Shown in pieces: positions 42,841 to 53,338 of a stretch of DNA of 64,000 bases (the stretch's first letter is position 1; the number at the start of each line of letters is the position of its first letter). The position numbers and the translations under genes are program-made. Source of the DNA: Chloroflexota bacterium (lineage in GTDB: Bacteria > Chloroflexota > Anaerolineae > Aggregatilineales > Phototrophicaceae). Location: NCBI GenBank assembly GCA_013388745.1, contig JACAER010000032.1, positions 1 to 64,000 on the forward strand. Reading direction: 5' to 3'. Under the pieces are notes generated by a model. That model was not told where the DNA came from, made no database searches, and was given only the letters and a program-made list of their open reading frames with translations.

Positions 42841-45195
42841 ATGATGCCGCTGTTTACATCGCCTCCTGTTTCTGCCCAAACCACTGCATCCCTGTCTCGC
42901 TCTACCGTCGAACGCCTTAGTGAACGCCGCTACGCCGCGGCGGGCACGCGCGCCTACGTCGTCGGCACGCTCGACGGCGATTTCCCGCCTATGGGCTGGC
43001 ACATTCGTGGCGAGATGGGCGGCGTGTGGGCGCACCCGCTCAAACTGCTGGACGGCTACTGGTTCGCGCTCAACGGGCAAAGACTGGGCAGCGCCGAACG
43101 CTTCACAACGGGCACGGGTTATGTGCAGATGGAGTTTCCTGTTGTGCAGGGCAGCGCCGTTACGCGCACGGAATTTGTGCCCGACGATCTGCCTGTAGTG
43201 CTCATCGGCCTGACGCTGCGCAGCGCACAGCCCCAAACCATCACGCTCAGCATGACTGCCCACAGTGATCTCATGCTGGCCTATCCCTGGGGCTGGAGTC
43301 AGCCGCTTAGCGCCGCCGATGCACACCAGCAGGATGAAGTCTGGTTTGATCGCCAGCTTTCGGCGCTGGTGTTTCATGAAATGGGCACATCATGGTATGC
43401 GCTGGTGGCGCTGTCTCCGGCTGCGGCAGTCGGTACGCTCGACTCTGGGGTAGAGGACACGCGCCTGCTCCCTGAGCCGACGCCATTCGGCCATCCCGCC
43501 AGCGGCGAATTGCATCTGAGTGTGCCGCTTGGCGAAACTGAAGTCACCATCTGGGCAGCAGTCGCCGGTTCGGCGCAGTCGCGCGCCGCCGCCGAAAAGG
43601 CGCTGCAAACCGCGCTTGCCGACCCGGAGTCTCTGCTGCGCGCCAAAATCGCCGGACGCCGGCAGCTCCTGGGGCGCAGCGCGATCACTGTGCCCGATGC
43701 CGCGCTGCAAGCCGCTTTCGATTGGGGCAAGCTCAACCTCGCCGATCTGCGTATGACCGTAGACAACATGCGTATCCGCGATGTGCAGGAAGGCCGCGCC
43801 TACCCGCTGCCGCTGACCACCTTAGCCGCTGCCAGCGGGGTCGCCGCCGGCCTGCCCGATTACTACAGTTTTTTCGCCGCCGACATCGCCTATACGACGT
43901 ATGCCTTGATCGCCTGTGGGCAGTGGGAAGCGGCGATGGCGCACCTGCTCACACTGCGCGACGCTTCGCGCGCGGTCAACGGCGCCACAGGCAAGGTCAT
44001 CCACGAACTGACTACCGATGGCGCCGTGTATTACGGCACGAACGCCCATTACGGCAACACCAACGAAACGGCGCAGTTCGCGATCGCCGTCGAGCTGCTG
44101 TGGCGCTGGAGCGGCGACGAGACTTTTCTGGCGGAGATGTATGCCTTTGTCAGCGATGGCCTGCGCTATGTGCTGGCGGCGCTCGACAGCAGCGGTGACC
44201 CCTGCCCGGAAGGGCGCGGCATGGTGGAACGCGAGGGTATGGCCGGGCAAACACTGGATGTCGCCGCCTATACCTGGGAAGCGCTCAACGCGCTGGCGCG
44301 CATGGCTGCTGAGCGTCACGACGACGCTGTATATCACTGGGCGCGGGCAGGCGCCGCCGCTTTGCACCGGTCTTTCGACAGCGCCTGGTGGATGCCGCAG
44401 GAAACGCTCTACGCTGATTCGCTCGATGACTGCGCCCAGCCGCAAATTCAGGTGCAGCAGCGCCACTGGATCAACGCCGTACCCATGGAAGTCGCTGTCG
44501 CGCCGCCCGAACAGGCATTGGCGGCGCTGGTCCGGCTGGAAACCCCCACCTTTACCGGCGCAAACGGCCTGTATCACACCGGAATCGGCGGTGGCCCCGA
44601 TGGGCGCGGCGAAGCGCGTGTGTGGACGCTGCCCAATGCTGTCATGGCTGTGGCCGAAGCCAATTATGGCCGTTTGGAGGCGGCGCTGCCCTACATGCGT
44701 GCCATCGCCCATAATCTCGATCTGGAAATGCCCGGCGCGCTGCCGGAGATTCTGCCCAGCCCGGATTACGATCCGTTCGGCGATCTGGCTGAGCGCGCGA
44801 TGTTTATGCAGGCATGGTCATCCTACGGCGTGCAGTGGCCGCTTGTGCGTCATTTTCTGGGCGTCGATCCCCACGCGCCGACCCGCGTCTTGTGCATCAC
44901 GCCGCAGCTTCCCGCCGATTGGCCTTCGCTCGCCGTGCGTCAACTGCGCGTCGGGGAGGATACGCTGTCCGTCACAGTGGAGCAGGCGGCGGGCGAATAT
45001 CGCACAACAGTCGAACTGGCCGCAGGCTGGACCCTGTTTATCGGCCACACGCTGCCCGCCGCTTCCCGTATCCGCGCGGTCACGCTGGACGGCGCGGCAG
45101 TGGATTACACGCTGCTGGACACAACGCGCGGGCGCGAAGTGCGCGTGCAAACGCCCTCTGGAGACCCGCACACCGTCGTCGTGCGTGTGCGCTGA
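42841..45195 (+). CDS. Six-hairpin glycosidase (GH15/GH63-like or glycogen-debranching-like)
   Basis: 784 residues, cytoplasmic. An N-terminal beta-sandwich (about 15-270) is followed by an (alpha/alpha)6 barrel (about 285-650) and a short C-terminal beta domain. Typical barrel phrases: FDWGKLNLADLRM, AAGLPDYYSFFAADIAYTTY, WRWSGDETFLAEMYAFV, GDPCPEGRGMVE, VAAYTWEALNALARM. The layout matches amylo-alpha-1,6-glucosidase, GH15 glucoamylase-like or GH63 enzymes; I cannot tell which linkage it cuts. The ATG has no ribosome-binding site, and a second ATG follows immediately (42844). The gene stands alone, divergent from the GT2 gene. Confidence 0.85.
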   Translation: MMPLFTSPPVSAQTTASLSRSTVERLSERRYAAAGTRAYVVGTLDGDFPPMGWHIRGEMGGVWAHPLKLLDGYWFALNGQRLGSAERFTTGTGYVQMEFPVVQGSAVTRTEFVPDDLPVVLIGLTLRSAQPQTITLSMTAHSDLMLAYPWGWSQPLSAADAHQQDEVWFDRQLSALVFHEMGTSWYALVALSPAAAVGTLDSGVEDTRLLPEPTPFGHPASGELHLSVPLGETEVTIWAAVAGSAQSRAAAEKALQTALADPESLLRAKIAGRRQLLGRSAITVPDAALQAAFDWGKLNLADLRMTVDNMRIRDVQEGRAYPLPLTTLAAASGVAAGLPDYYSFFAADIAYTTYALIACGQWEAAMAHLLTLRDASRAVNGATGKVIHELTTDGAVYYGTNAHYGNTNETAQFAIAVELLWRWSGDETFLAEMYAFVSDGLRYVLAALDSSGDPCPEGRGMVEREGMAGQTLDVAAYTWEALNALARMAAERHDDAVYHWARAGAAALHRSFDSAWWMPQETLYADSLDDCAQPQIQVQQRHWINAVPMEVAVAPPEQALAALVRLETPTFTGANGLYHTGIGGGPDGRGEARVWTLPNAVMAVAEANYGRLEAALPYMRAIAHNLDLEMPGALPEILPSPDYDPFGDLAERAMFMQAWSSYGVQWPLVRHFLGVDPHAPTRVLCITPQLPADWPSLAVRQLRVGEDTLSVTVEQAAGEYRTTVELAAGWTLFIGHTLPAASRIRAVTLDGAAVDYTLLDTTRGREVRVQTPSGDPHTVVVRVR

Positions 45196-45291
45196 AAACA
45201 TCGCCTTAGCTATGACCTGCCGCTGGCCTCCTTCAGCAGAGCACTTTGCGGATACAATAGCCTGTGAGTATCCTCAATACACGGAGCAGGC

Positions 45292-46866
45292 ATGACTTCA
45301 CGCGACGATATTTTCCCGGTCGTCATCATCGGCGGCGGCTTGGCCGGGCTGACAGCGGCGCTGCATCTGGCACAGCGCGGCCTCACACCACTGGTGCTGG
45401 AAGCCGATCAATTGTGGGCGGGCGGGCGGCTTTCCGGCGGCGAACCCGATACGTTCGACTACAACGGCCAGCGTTGGGCGTTCCCCAGCGAACACGGCAT
45501 TCACGGGTTGTGGGGCGGCTACGTCAATATGCGCGCCACGCTCGAACGCTTTCTCGATCTCGCCTTGATTCCCTCCGACGGTGAGGAATGGATTAACCGC
45601 TGGCGGCGCGAAGTGCGGCGCGTCGAAGCAGGCACGGCGGTGCGTTCACGCTGGCTGCCCGCGCCCTTTCACTATTTGCAACTGCTGCTGCGTCCGCGCT
45701 TCTGGCGCACGATTGCCCCCTGGGACTTTCTTTCGCTGCCCGGCTTCCTCGTCAGCATCCTATGGACAATCGGTTTTGATCCCATCGCCGAAGGTGTGGC
45801 GCTGGATGGCCTGCTGATGAAAGAGTTTTTTCGCGGCTGGACACCCAATTTGCGCGCGACGTTTGTCGGTCTTGGCAAAAATTTGCTAGCGGCGCCTGCC
45901 GAAAACATTTCGCTCACGGCGTTTATCGCCGCGCTGCGCTTTTATACCATGCTGCGCGCCGATACCTGGTTTCCACATTATTTTCCCGCCGACGCGCATA
46001 CCAGCCTGATCGCCCCTATGATCGCCACACTGGACGCGCTGGAAGGCGGGCTGATGCCGGGCATCACGGCGCTGGCACTGGAACGCGCGGGTGATGCCTG
46101 GCGTGTGCGTGTCGAGGATGCGCAGCGCATGGGGCAGCGCTCGCTCTATGCGCGCCACGTGATTGTGGCGCTCAGCCCCGAAGCGGCACAAAGCGTGCTG
46201 TGCGCCGGCGCGTCTACGGCGGCGGAAGCGCAAAAATTGCGCTTTCCCGCGACTCTGCGCTGCAATACCGTGCGCCTGTGGTTCGCCTGCGCGCCGCAAA
46301 AAGGCACCATCGGCGGCATGTTCACCGGCGATTTTGCTTTCGATAATTTCTTCTGGCTGCACCGGATGCACGCGCCCTTCGGCGCCTGGCACGCGCAGAC
46401 CGGCGGCAGCGCCATCGAACTGCACTTGTACGGCACGGACGCCCAGTTAGACGAGCCGGATAAAGTCTTGATCGTGCGCGCGCTCGACGAGGTACAGCGT
46501 GCCTTTCCCGAAGTGCGTGGCAGCTTTGTCTACGGGGCGGTGCGGCGCAATTCCAAAAATCACCCGCAGTTCCGCGTGCCAACCCACGACAGTCTGTTCG
46601 TGGAGACGCCCTGGAACCAGGTATACGCTTGCGGCGATTGGATTGGCTTTCCCACGCCTGCGCTGTGGATGGAACGGTCGTGCGTCACAGCTATCGCAGC
46701 GGCTAATCGTGTGCTGGCGCTGGAAGGCCGTGAGCAGTACCCGCTGCTCACGCCGCCGCCACCGAGTGTGTTGGTGCGCGGGCTGGCCGCGTTGGTCTAT
46801 GGCGGACGCCGCCTGTTCACGCCACCGCTGCGCGCGCTGGCAGGTCTGCGCCGCAAAAAAGTGTGA
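45292..46866 (+). CDS. FAD-dependent amine-oxidase/phytoene-desaturase-like oxidoreductase
   Basis: 524 residues. The dinucleotide-binding motif VVIIGGGLAGLTAALHLAQR at residues 9-28, followed by LVLEADQLWAGGRLSGG, fits the NAD(P)-binding-8 / phytoene desaturase and hydroxysqualene dehydroxylase superfamily. The FAD C-terminal motif is VYACGDWIGFPTPALWMERS. No signal peptide. A carotenoid or hopanoid/terpenoid role is possible by family only; no terpenoid partners are nearby. GGAG lies 6 nt before the ATG and TACAAT at 45253-45258 is a possible -10 box. Confidence 0.9.
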   Translation: MTSRDDIFPVVIIGGGLAGLTAALHLAQRGLTPLVLEADQLWAGGRLSGGEPDTFDYNGQRWAFPSEHGIHGLWGGYVNMRATLERFLDLALIPSDGEEWINRWRREVRRVEAGTAVRSRWLPAPFHYLQLLLRPRFWRTIAPWDFLSLPGFLVSILWTIGFDPIAEGVALDGLLMKEFFRGWTPNLRATFVGLGKNLLAAPAENISLTAFIAALRFYTMLRADTWFPHYFPADAHTSLIAPMIATLDALEGGLMPGITALALERAGDAWRVRVEDAQRMGQRSLYARHVIVALSPEAAQSVLCAGASTAAEAQKLRFPATLRCNTVRLWFACAPQKGTIGGMFTGDFAFDNFFWLHRMHAPFGAWHAQTGGSAIELHLYGTDAQLDEPDKVLIVRALDEVQRAFPEVRGSFVYGAVRRNSKNHPQFRVPTHDSLFVETPWNQVYACGDWIGFPTPALWMERSCVTAIAAANRVLALEGREQYPLLTPPPPSVLVRGLAALVYGGRRLFTPPLRALAGLRRKKV

Positions 46867-46941
46867 GCCAGGCATCCCATGTACATCGGTTCACAGCTTA
46901 CCGCAAACCTGTTCCTGCGGGCGAACGATCCTTTTGTGTGT

Positions 46942-47736
46942 TTAATGGCCGACGCGCTGCTGCTGATTCATCACCACGTCCGCGGCCATGTTGCGCGGCA
47001 TGAGGCGGTGCGAAAAGGCGATGATCTTGTTCATTATCCCCGTGACAACTACCGTTGTACCGCCCATCAGTGCGCGATAGCCTTCTTCCGCCACCTGCGC
47101 CGCGCTCATCAGCCCGCCCTGCACCAGCTTCGAGTCTTCCATCGCCGCGCGCTGCTGAAAACCCGATTCGGTGGGGCCGGGGCACAGTGCTGTCACAATC
47201 ACACCCGTACCGCGCATTTCGCGCGCTAAGGCTTCGGAGAGCGAAAGCACATAGGCTTTGCTGGCGTAGTAAACGGCCATCAGTGGCCCTGGAAAAAAAG
47301 CTGCCGTCGAAGCGACGTTGAGCACACGCCCCCAGCCGTGCGCCTTCATGCCTGGCAGGAACAGCTTACACAGATGCGTCAGCACAGCGATGTTTAGTTG
47401 AATCAAGTCGAGGTCTTTTTGTGTCTCGATTTCGGTGAAGTAGCCATAATTGGCGAAGCCGGCGTTGTTGATGAGCACGTCAACGTTGATATTCTGCGCT
47501 TGCAGCGCGTCATACACCGCCTGCGCGGCGTTGGGTTGCCCCAAATCCTGCGCCAGCACTGTGACCTGTGCGCCATACTGTTTAGTCAGCTCGGCGGCGA
47601 TCTCGTGCAATTTACCGCCGCTGCGCGCCACCAGCACCAGATTGTAGCCCTCGCGAGCGAAAATTTTGCCGAATTCCAGTCCAATCCCGCCGGAAGCCCC
47701 TGTAATGAGCGCCGTGCGTTTTTGTGCGCTGCTCAT
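46942..47736 (-). CDS. Short-chain dehydrogenase/reductase
   Basis: 264 residues, classical SDR. Cofactor motif TGASGGIG (TGxxxGxG) near residue 13, NNAG, the catalytic Ser in NVASTAAF and the YxxxK pair in YYASKAY, then CPGPTESGF. The ARSG after the second strand suggests NADP preference. Substrate unknown. It is divergent from a TetR gene and its predicted -10 box lies in a palindrome between them, so it is the likely TetR target. AGGGA precedes the ATG. Confidence 0.93.
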   Translation of the reverse strand: MSSAQKRTALITGASGGIGLEFGKIFAREGYNLVLVARSGGKLHEIAAELTKQYGAQVTVLAQDLGQPNAAQAVYDALQAQNINVDVLINNAGFANYGYFTEIETQKDLDLIQLNIAVLTHLCKLFLPGMKAHGWGRVLNVASTAAFFPGPLMAVYYASKAYVLSLSEALAREMRGTGVIVTALCPGPTESGFQQRAAMEDSKLVQGGLMSAAQVAEEGYRALMGGTTVVVTGIMNKIIAFSHRLMPRNMAADVVMNQQQRVGH

Positions 47737-47751
47737 ATCTGATTCCCTTGA

Positions 47752-47780
47752 TTGACATATTATGCGTTATCGTACAAAAT
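47752..47780 (+). promoter_or_regulatory. Predicted promoter of the TetR gene
   Basis: TTGACA (47752-47757) - 17 nt - CAAAAT (47775-47780). The -10 lies in the palindrome at 47767-47789. Confidence 0.45.
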
Positions 47781-47789
47781 GTACGTTAA
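47767..47789. promoter_or_regulatory. TetR-type operator between SDR and TetR genes
   Basis: A 23-bp palindrome: TTATCGTAC, spacer AAAAT, GTACGTTAA, with 8 of 9 arm positions complementary (core CGTAC/GTACG perfect). It covers the predicted -10 boxes of both divergent promoters, the classic position for autoregulated TetR control. Confidence 0.65.
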
Positions 47790-47806
47790 AATACCCTGAC
47801 TGTCAA
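47778..47806 (-). promoter_or_regulatory. Predicted promoter of the SDR gene
   Basis: On the minus strand a perfect TTGACA (47806-47801) is 17 nt from TACATT (47783-47778). Transcription would begin near 47771, 35 nt before the SDR start. Confidence 0.55.
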
Positions 47807-47873
47807 TCGCGAATTCTGGCGCTTTGTCCTTTAGCAGACGTTTGTCTATTTATGGAAACGAGGATACCCCCAT

Positions 47874-48470
47874 ATGGAAAAAATAGACCGTCGTGTGCTG
47901 CGCACCCGTGCGCTGCTGCGCGACGCCCTGATTGCGTTGATTCTGGAGCGCGGCTACGACGAACTGACGATTCAAGACATTACTAACAAAGCGGATCTGC
48001 GCCGCGCGACGTTTTACCTGCATTACAGGGACAAAGAAGAACTGCTGTTGGCGACGCTGGCCGAGTCCTTCAATACATTGGTGCGCGAAATGGAAAGTCT
48101 AATCGGCAGCGACGCGCTGGCGGGGAAAACGCAGCTTGCGGCCTTTCTCATCACGTTTCGGCACGCCGAAGCGCAGCACCGCCTCTATAGCGTGATTCTC
48201 AACGGACAAAGTGGGGTGGTCGTTGCACAGCACATTCGTGAGTATCTGGTGCGGCTTTTGTTAGGCGCGCTGCACAACACGCCGCCGGAACAACTGGCGC
48301 TGCCAGCGGAGGTGCTGGCGCAGTATATCGCGGGAGCGGAACTGGCGCTCCTGACTTGGTGGCTCAACGCCGGAATGCCTTATTCGGCGCAGCAGATGGC
48401 AGAGATGACACAGCGCTTGATTCTACACGGCGTGGCGGATGTGCTGCCGCTGCCCAAAAACACGCCATAA
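47874..48470 (+). CDS. TetR/AcrR-family transcriptional regulator
   Basis: 198 residues. The N-terminal helix-turn-helix (about residues 10-58) is textbook: TRALLRDALIALILERGYDE, LTIQDITNKADLRRATFYLHY, DKEELL. The C-terminal helical domain binds an unknown effector. It probably represses the divergent SDR gene and itself through the palindrome at 47767-47789. GAGGA precedes the ATG by about 10 nt. Its TAA stop lies inside the T-run of the rpoB terminator coming from the other strand. Confidence 0.94.
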   Translation: MEKIDRRVLRTRALLRDALIALILERGYDELTIQDITNKADLRRATFYLHYRDKEELLLATLAESFNTLVREMESLIGSDALAGKTQLAAFLITFRHAEAQHRLYSVILNGQSGVVVAQHIREYLVRLLLGALHNTPPEQLALPAEVLAQYIAGAELALLTWWLNAGMPYSAQQMAEMTQRLILHGVADVLPLPKNTP

Positions 48471-48508
48471 AAAAGCCCCCAATCCCTGTTTTTATCGGGG
48501 TTGGGGGC
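48469..48508 (-). terminator. Intrinsic terminator of rpoB
   Basis: On the minus strand a 12-bp stem (GCCCCCAACCCC pairing with GGGATTGGGGGC, one G-U) with a 10-nt loop is followed by six T (48474-48469). It lies 18 nt after the rpoB stop and shows that rpoB is not continued into rpoC. Confidence 0.85.
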
Positions 48509-48525
48509 GTGTCCGCTGGAGAACG

Positions 48526-51500
48526 TTATTCGCCGAGATTACCGACGTTCAGCAGGCCAGTATCCATCTGCGGTTTGCGGAAGTTTTCTTCTTCCTTGCC
48601 GAACCTGATGACTTCGCCGGTGTCGCTGATGGCTTCTACCGCCAGGCCGAGACTCTGGAGTTCCTTCACCAGCACGCGGAAGGAGGTCGGAATGCCTGGT
48701 TCTTCGATCGGTTCGCCCTTGACGATAGCTTCGTAGGTGCGCACGCGCCCTTGCACATCGTCGGATTTCACGGTGAGCATTTCTTGCAGCGTATAAGCAG
48801 CGCCATAGGCTTCCAGCGCCCACACTTCCATTTCGCCAAAGCGTTGGCCGCCGAACTGCGCCTTGCCGCCCAACGGCTGTTGTGTCACCAGGCTGTAAGG
48901 GCCAGTGGAACGGGCGTGTACCTTGTCTTCGACCAAATGTGCCAGCTTGAGCATGTGGATGATGCCGACAGTGACCGGACGGTTGAAGGGTTCGCCAGTG
49001 CGTCCGTCGTACAGCAGGTGCTTGCCATAGATCGGTACCGGTTTGCCGGTTTCGAACATCACGCTGTCCGCCAAAAATTGCAGCGACTTACCTTCAAGAT
49101 CGACGGCGATTTCGGTTTCCGGCGACACCCACTTGATCCACTCACGCAGCGTGATATCGATAGTCAGGCGGTTGCGGCGGTGGCGCTCGCTCGGCGGCAT
49201 CTGCTGATACTCGTAGAACAGCGCTTCGTCCACCGGGTAGCCTTTTTCCAGCAGCCATTCGCGCAGCACTGCGCGGCGCAGCAGGGTGCGGTTTTGCAGC
49301 AGGGCATCGAGGTTGTATTCGCTGCGCCCGTTGAGCAGATCGTTGATATAGAGGCGGTAGACTTCTTCGTCGTCTTCGAGGTCTTCCGGGCTGTACTCGA
49401 ACTGCTCAATCCAGGCAAAAGCGCGGCGGCCCATATCGCTCCACGCTAGATCGATCATCCAGGCGCGTCCCAGTTCAGCCTGAATTTCTTCTTCTTTGGC
49501 GCCGTCGAACACAGGCGTAATCGCCCGGAAGCCGAGACGGTCTGCCGCGTAACCCAGATGGATTTCCAGCACCTGACCAATGTTCATACGACCGGGCACG
49601 CCCAGCGGGTTCAGGATGATTTCTACCGGGCGGCCATCCGAAAGGTAGGGCATGTCTTCGATGGGCACGATCTTGGAGATCACGCCCTTGTTGCCGTGAC
49701 GCCCGGCCATCTTGTCGCCGACAGTCAGTTTGCGTTTTTGCGCTACACTAACGCGCACCATCTTTTCGACACCCGCCGGTAGATCGCGGTGTTCTTCGCG
49801 CGTGAAGGTTTTTACGTCCACGACCTTGCCTTTTTCGCCGTGCGGCAGGCGCAGCGACGAATCGCGCACCTCGCGCGCCTGCTCGCCGAAGATAGCGCGC
49901 AGCAGCTTTTCTTCCGGGCTGAGTTCTTTTTCGCCCTTTGGCGTGATTTTGCCCACGAGAATATCGTTGGGGCCAACCTCGGCGCCGATGCGCACGATGC
50001 CGAACTCATCCAGGTCTTTGAGCGCTTCCTCGCCGACGTTGGGGATGTCGTAGGTAATTTCCTCCGGCCCCAGCTTGGTATCGCGCGCTTCGACCTCGTG
50101 CTTTTCGATGTGAATGCTGGTGAACTTGTCATCACGCAGCATAGCCTCGCTGATAAGCAGCGCGTCTTCGTAGTTGCCGCCATCCCAGGAGAGGAACGCC
50201 CCCAGCACGTCATGGCCCAACGCTAGATAGCCGTAGTTGGTGGAGGAGCTGTCGGCGATCACCTCGCCTTTTTTGATAATCTGCCCTTTGGTGACAATCG
50301 GGCGCTGGTCGATACAGGTCGATTGGTTGGAGCGATTGTATTTACGCAGGCGGAAAACATGTTCCTGCCCGGTCTCATCGCGCACGATGATGCGCTCGCC
50401 CTGTACACTGATGACTTCGCCAGAAACCGCCGACACGAGCACCTGTCCACTGTCGTAGGCCGCCTGGCTTTCCATACCTGTGCTGACAATCGGCACATCG
50501 GGCTTGAGCAGCGGCACAGCCTGGCGCTGCATGTTAGAACCCATCAGCGCGCGGTTGGCATCGTCATGTTCCAGGAAGGGGATAAGCGCGGCGCTGATGC
50601 CGACGATCTGGCGCGGCGCGATGTCCATATAGTCGATGCGCGCCGACGGCACGACCAGAAATTTCTGGTTATAGCGCGCGGAAATGCGGTTCGTCGTGAA
50701 CTGCTTGAGTTCGTCCAACGGCGCGTTGGCCTGCGCCACCACGAAATTATCCTCTTTGTCCGCCGACATATACTCGATTTCTTCGGCGACGAAAGGCACC
50801 ACCGGCACTTTTTCCAGGCCAGCTTTGGTTAACTTCTGCATGACGGCTGCGGTGACGACGGTGCCTTCTTCCACAATCACGTTGTCTTTGGCGTCGGTCA
50901 CGTCGTCGCGCAGCGTGCGCCCCAACAGTTTGGGATCGTCTGGCGCAAGGAACTTGATAACGCGGCGGTAGGGTGTTTCTACAAAGCCGAATTCGTTGAC
51001 CCGCGCATAACTCGCCAGACGCCCGATCAAGCCGATGTTCGGGCCTTCGGGTGTTTCGATCGGGCAGATGCGGCCATAGTGGCTGTGATGCACGTCGCGC
51101 ACATCGAAGCCCGCGCGTTCGCGACGCAGACCGCCCGGCCCCAGCGCCGAGAGGGTGCGTTTGTGTGTCAGTTCGGTCAGCGGATTGGTCTGTTCCATGA
51201 ACTGCGAAAGCTGCGACGAGCCGAAGAATTCGCGCACGGCAGCCACAATCGGGCGGATGTTGACCAGCGACACCGGCGTCATGTTTTCGACTTCGCGGAT
51301 CGACATGCGTTCCTTGACCACACGCTCCATACGACGCAGACCGATGCGCAGCTTGTTCTGAATCAGTTCACCAACGGTCTTCACGCGGCGGTTGCCCAGA
51401 TGGTCAATGTCGTCCGGGCCAGCCTGCCCATTGTTAATCATAATCATACGCTCGACCAGCTTGACAATATCGGCTTTGGTAACCGTGCGCAGACCGCGCG

Positions 51501-52455
51501 GCACCACGCCGTCCAACTGCAAGCGCTGATTGAGCTTGTAGCGCCCGACACGTTCCAGATCATAGCGGCGCTGATCAAACAACTGGCCGATCAGGTATTC
51601 GCGCGCATTATCCAGCGTGGGCGGGTCGCCGGGGCGCATCCGGCGGTAGAATTCCAGCAGCGCTGCTTCGGCCACTGTCTGCTCTTTCTTCAGCTCCCAC
51701 ACGGGTTCAGCCTTGAGCGTGGCCGTCATGAACTGGTGCGACGGGTCGGTGTCGATGTGCGCGTACAGCGCCATCATCTCTTCGTCCGAGCCGGTTTTGA
51801 TAGGCGAGCTGTCTGGCGGCATGCCGTCGGGCACGGCGGCCAGCGCGCGCAGCAGAATACTGACCGGGATCGTGCGCTTGCGGTTGAATTTGATGGTCAG
51901 GTAATCGGTTTTGCGCGTCTCGAATTCCATCCACGCCCCACGATCGGGAATCAGCTTGGAATTGGAGAGCAGGCGGCCTGTGGTGCGGTCTTCTTCGGCG
52001 TCGAAGTATACGCCGGGCGAGCGGATAAGCTGGCTGACGACCACACGCTCGGTGCCATTGATAATGAACGTGCCCTTTTCCGTCATGAGCGGGAAATCGC
52101 CCATAAAAATGTCGGAGGTAATCACTTCATCGCCCTGTTCGCGGTTGACCAGCGCCACGCGCATATAGAGCGGCGCCGCGAACGACATATCGCGTTCCAG
52201 GCACAGTTCTTCGCTGTACTTGGGTTCATCGAACCAAAACTTTAACCCGAACTCTTTCGATTCCGGGCGATTGCTGGGGAAATACAGGCGCAGGTTGCCG
52301 TTGAAGCTTTCGATGGGCGTGATTTCGTCGAACAGCTCCAGCAACCCCTGCTCGATAAACCACTGAAACGATTGAAGCTGCACTTCAATCAGCGACGGCA
52401 GTTCCTGCACATCCACAGTACGAGCGTAGTTTTTGATATTGACAATATTTTCCAA
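48526..52455 (-). CDS. rpoB: DNA-directed RNA polymerase subunit beta
   Basis: 1309 residues. All main blocks are present: the rifampicin region [39 protein letters not shown], the catalytic/KH lysines in [19 protein letters not shown], and the C-terminal [20 protein letters not shown] clamp. Most bacteria encode rpoC directly after rpoB and rplL before it; here a terminator follows and moaB lies upstream, so it is transcribed alone from its own promoter. In the rifampicin region the residue matching E. coli D516 is Glu, and R529 is Thr. Start ATG 52455 has GAGGAGCC upstream. Confidence 0.98.
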   Translation of the reverse strand: MENIVNIKNYARTVDVQELPSLIEVQLQSFQWFIEQGLLELFDEITPIESFNGNLRLYFPSNRPESKEFGLKFWFDEPKYSEELCLERDMSFAAPLYMRVALVNREQGDEVITSDIFMGDFPLMTEKGTFIINGTERVVVSQLIRSPGVYFDAEEDRTTGRLLSNSKLIPDRGAWMEFETRKTDYLTIKFNRKRTIPVSILLRALAAVPDGMPPDSSPIKTGSDEEMMALYAHIDTDPSHQFMTATLKAEPVWELKKEQTVAEAALLEFYRRMRPGDPPTLDNAREYLIGQLFDQRRYDLERVGRYKLNQRLQLDGVVPRGLRTVTKADIVKLVERMIMINNGQAGPDDIDHLGNRRVKTVGELIQNKLRIGLRRMERVVKERMSIREVENMTPVSLVNIRPIVAAVREFFGSSQLSQFMEQTNPLTELTHKRTLSALGPGGLRRERAGFDVRDVHHSHYGRICPIETPEGPNIGLIGRLASYARVNEFGFVETPYRRVIKFLAPDDPKLLGRTLRDDVTDAKDNVIVEEGTVVTAAVMQKLTKAGLEKVPVVPFVAEEIEYMSADKEDNFVVAQANAPLDELKQFTTNRISARYNQKFLVVPSARIDYMDIAPRQIVGISAALIPFLEHDDANRALMGSNMQRQAVPLLKPDVPIVSTGMESQAAYDSGQVLVSAVSGEVISVQGERIIVRDETGQEHVFRLRKYNRSNQSTCIDQRPIVTKGQIIKKGEVIADSSSTNYGYLALGHDVLGAFLSWDGGNYEDALLISEAMLRDDKFTSIHIEKHEVEARDTKLGPEEITYDIPNVGEEALKDLDEFGIVRIGAEVGPNDILVGKITPKGEKELSPEEKLLRAIFGEQAREVRDSSLRLPHGEKGKVVDVKTFTREEHRDLPAGVEKMVRVSVAQKRKLTVGDKMAGRHGNKGVISKIVPIEDMPYLSDGRPVEIILNPLGVPGRMNIGQVLEIHLGYAADRLGFRAITPVFDGAKEEEIQAELGRAWMIDLAWSDMGRRAFAWIEQFEYSPEDLEDDEEVYRLYINDLLNGRSEYNLDALLQNRTLLRRAVLREWLLEKGYPVDEALFYEYQQMPPSERHRRNRLTIDITLREWIKWVSPETEIAVDLEGKSLQFLADSVMFETGKPVPIYGKHLLYDGRTGEPFNRPVTVGIIHMLKLAHLVEDKVHARSTGPYSLVTQQPLGGKAQFGGQRFGEMEVWALEAYGAAYTLQEMLTVKSDDVQGRVRTYEAIVKGEPIEEPGIPTSFRVLVKELQSLGLAVEAISDTGEVIRFGKEEENFRKPQMDTGLLNVGNLGE

Positions 52456-52770
52456 CGCACGGCTCCTCAGTCCAACTTAGTGCGGGAATCGGAAACAGGG
52501 GACGGTAATATCCCCTCGCATTATGTCCGAAACTTTGGTTCAGAGCAGAATTTCATGCGAAAATGCTAATACCCCGGAGGCAATGTGAACAACTATGATA
52601 ATGGAAAGGGGCGTTAAAAGTCAACAACCAAATTTAAAGAAACCCTGTGGGCAGCAGGTGGGGAGGGGTATTAAGGTCATTATAGCGCAAAGGGTGGGCC
52701 ATGGGGTTAAGTTCTGTTGATATTCGTACTCGAATCGACATCTCATTTTGAGGGAAAATATCAACACAAC
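52456..52770. other. rpoB leader and promoter region
   Basis: 315 nt without a gene between rpoB and moaB. It holds the rpoB promoter at 52595-52624, a weak 5-bp hairpin (GGGGA...TCCCC, 52498-52515) in the leader, and a second -10-like TATAAT on the minus strand (52684-52679) without a -35 partner. No RNA gene recognised. Confidence 0.5.
52595..52624 (-). promoter_or_regulatory. Predicted rpoB promoter
   Basis: Minus strand TTGACT (52624-52619) and TATCAT (52600-52595), five of six matches each, 18 nt apart. The transcript would begin near 52588 with a 133-nt leader. Confidence 0.6.
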
Positions 52771-53283
52771 CTAGTTTTTGCGCGCGATCTCCCACGCCAG
52801 ATGGTTGATCTCTGGGATAATCAATTTTTCCAGCGCGACCTGCACGGCGTTGGGGCTGCCGGGCATCGAAAAAATGAGCGTGCTGCGGTAGACGCCGGCG
52901 GTGGCGCGGCTGAACATAGCAGCCGCCCCTACTTCTTCATAGCTCAACATGCGGAACAATTCACCGAAGCCCGGTAGTGTTTTTTCCAGCAGTTTGCTGA
53001 TGACATCGTAAGTCGTGTCGCGCGGGGCGATGCCTGTGCCGCCGTTGAACAGCACAATCTGCACGCCAGGCATGTCGGCCAGTTCGCGCAGCGCCGCCGC
53101 CACCTGATCGGGTTCGTCTTTTATCAGGCGGTAGGCCGCGACGACATGCCCCAATTCCGCCATCCGCGCTTCGATATACTGACGGTTGGCATCGGTTTCT
53201 GGCGTGCGCGTGTCGCTGACGGTGACGATGGCAACGGTGACCGGGCCTCTGCCGGCCAGCGCGCGATGTTCTTCTGCGCCCAT
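52771..53283 (-). CDS. moaB: MoaB/Mog-family molybdopterin biosynthesis protein
   Basis: 170 residues from ATG 53283, with AGGAG 7 nt upstream. Motifs of the molybdopterin-binding fold: [13 protein letters not shown] at the start, [16 protein letters not shown] in the active site, and [18 protein letters not shown]. The protein adenylylates molybdopterin before molybdenum insertion (Mog role) or is the non-essential homologue MoaB. No other cofactor genes are nearby. An in-frame extension to 53358 overlaps the lipoprotein gene and has no ribosome-binding site. Confidence 0.93.
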   Translation of the reverse strand: MGAEEHRALAGRGPVTVAIVTVSDTRTPETDANRQYIEARMAELGHVVAAYRLIKDEPDQVAAALRELADMPGVQIVLFNGGTGIAPRDTTYDVISKLLEKTLPGFGELFRMLSYEEVGAAAMFSRATAGVYRSTLIFSMPGSPNAVQVALEKLIIPEINHLAWEIARKN

Positions 53284-53338
53284 GAATGCTCCTTCGCTGC
53301 TTTTTCCGCCTACTATACCAAAAATACCCAGGTATGCA

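Noticed and set aside
46901-46920. Hairpin CCGCA...TGCGG between the FAD oxidoreductase and SDR genes
   Set aside because: Only a 5-bp stem with no T-run; too weak to call a terminator.
51079-52245. 388-codon open frame on the plus strand
   Set aside because: Antisense to rpoB; rich in His/Arg/Gln as expected for a shadow frame.
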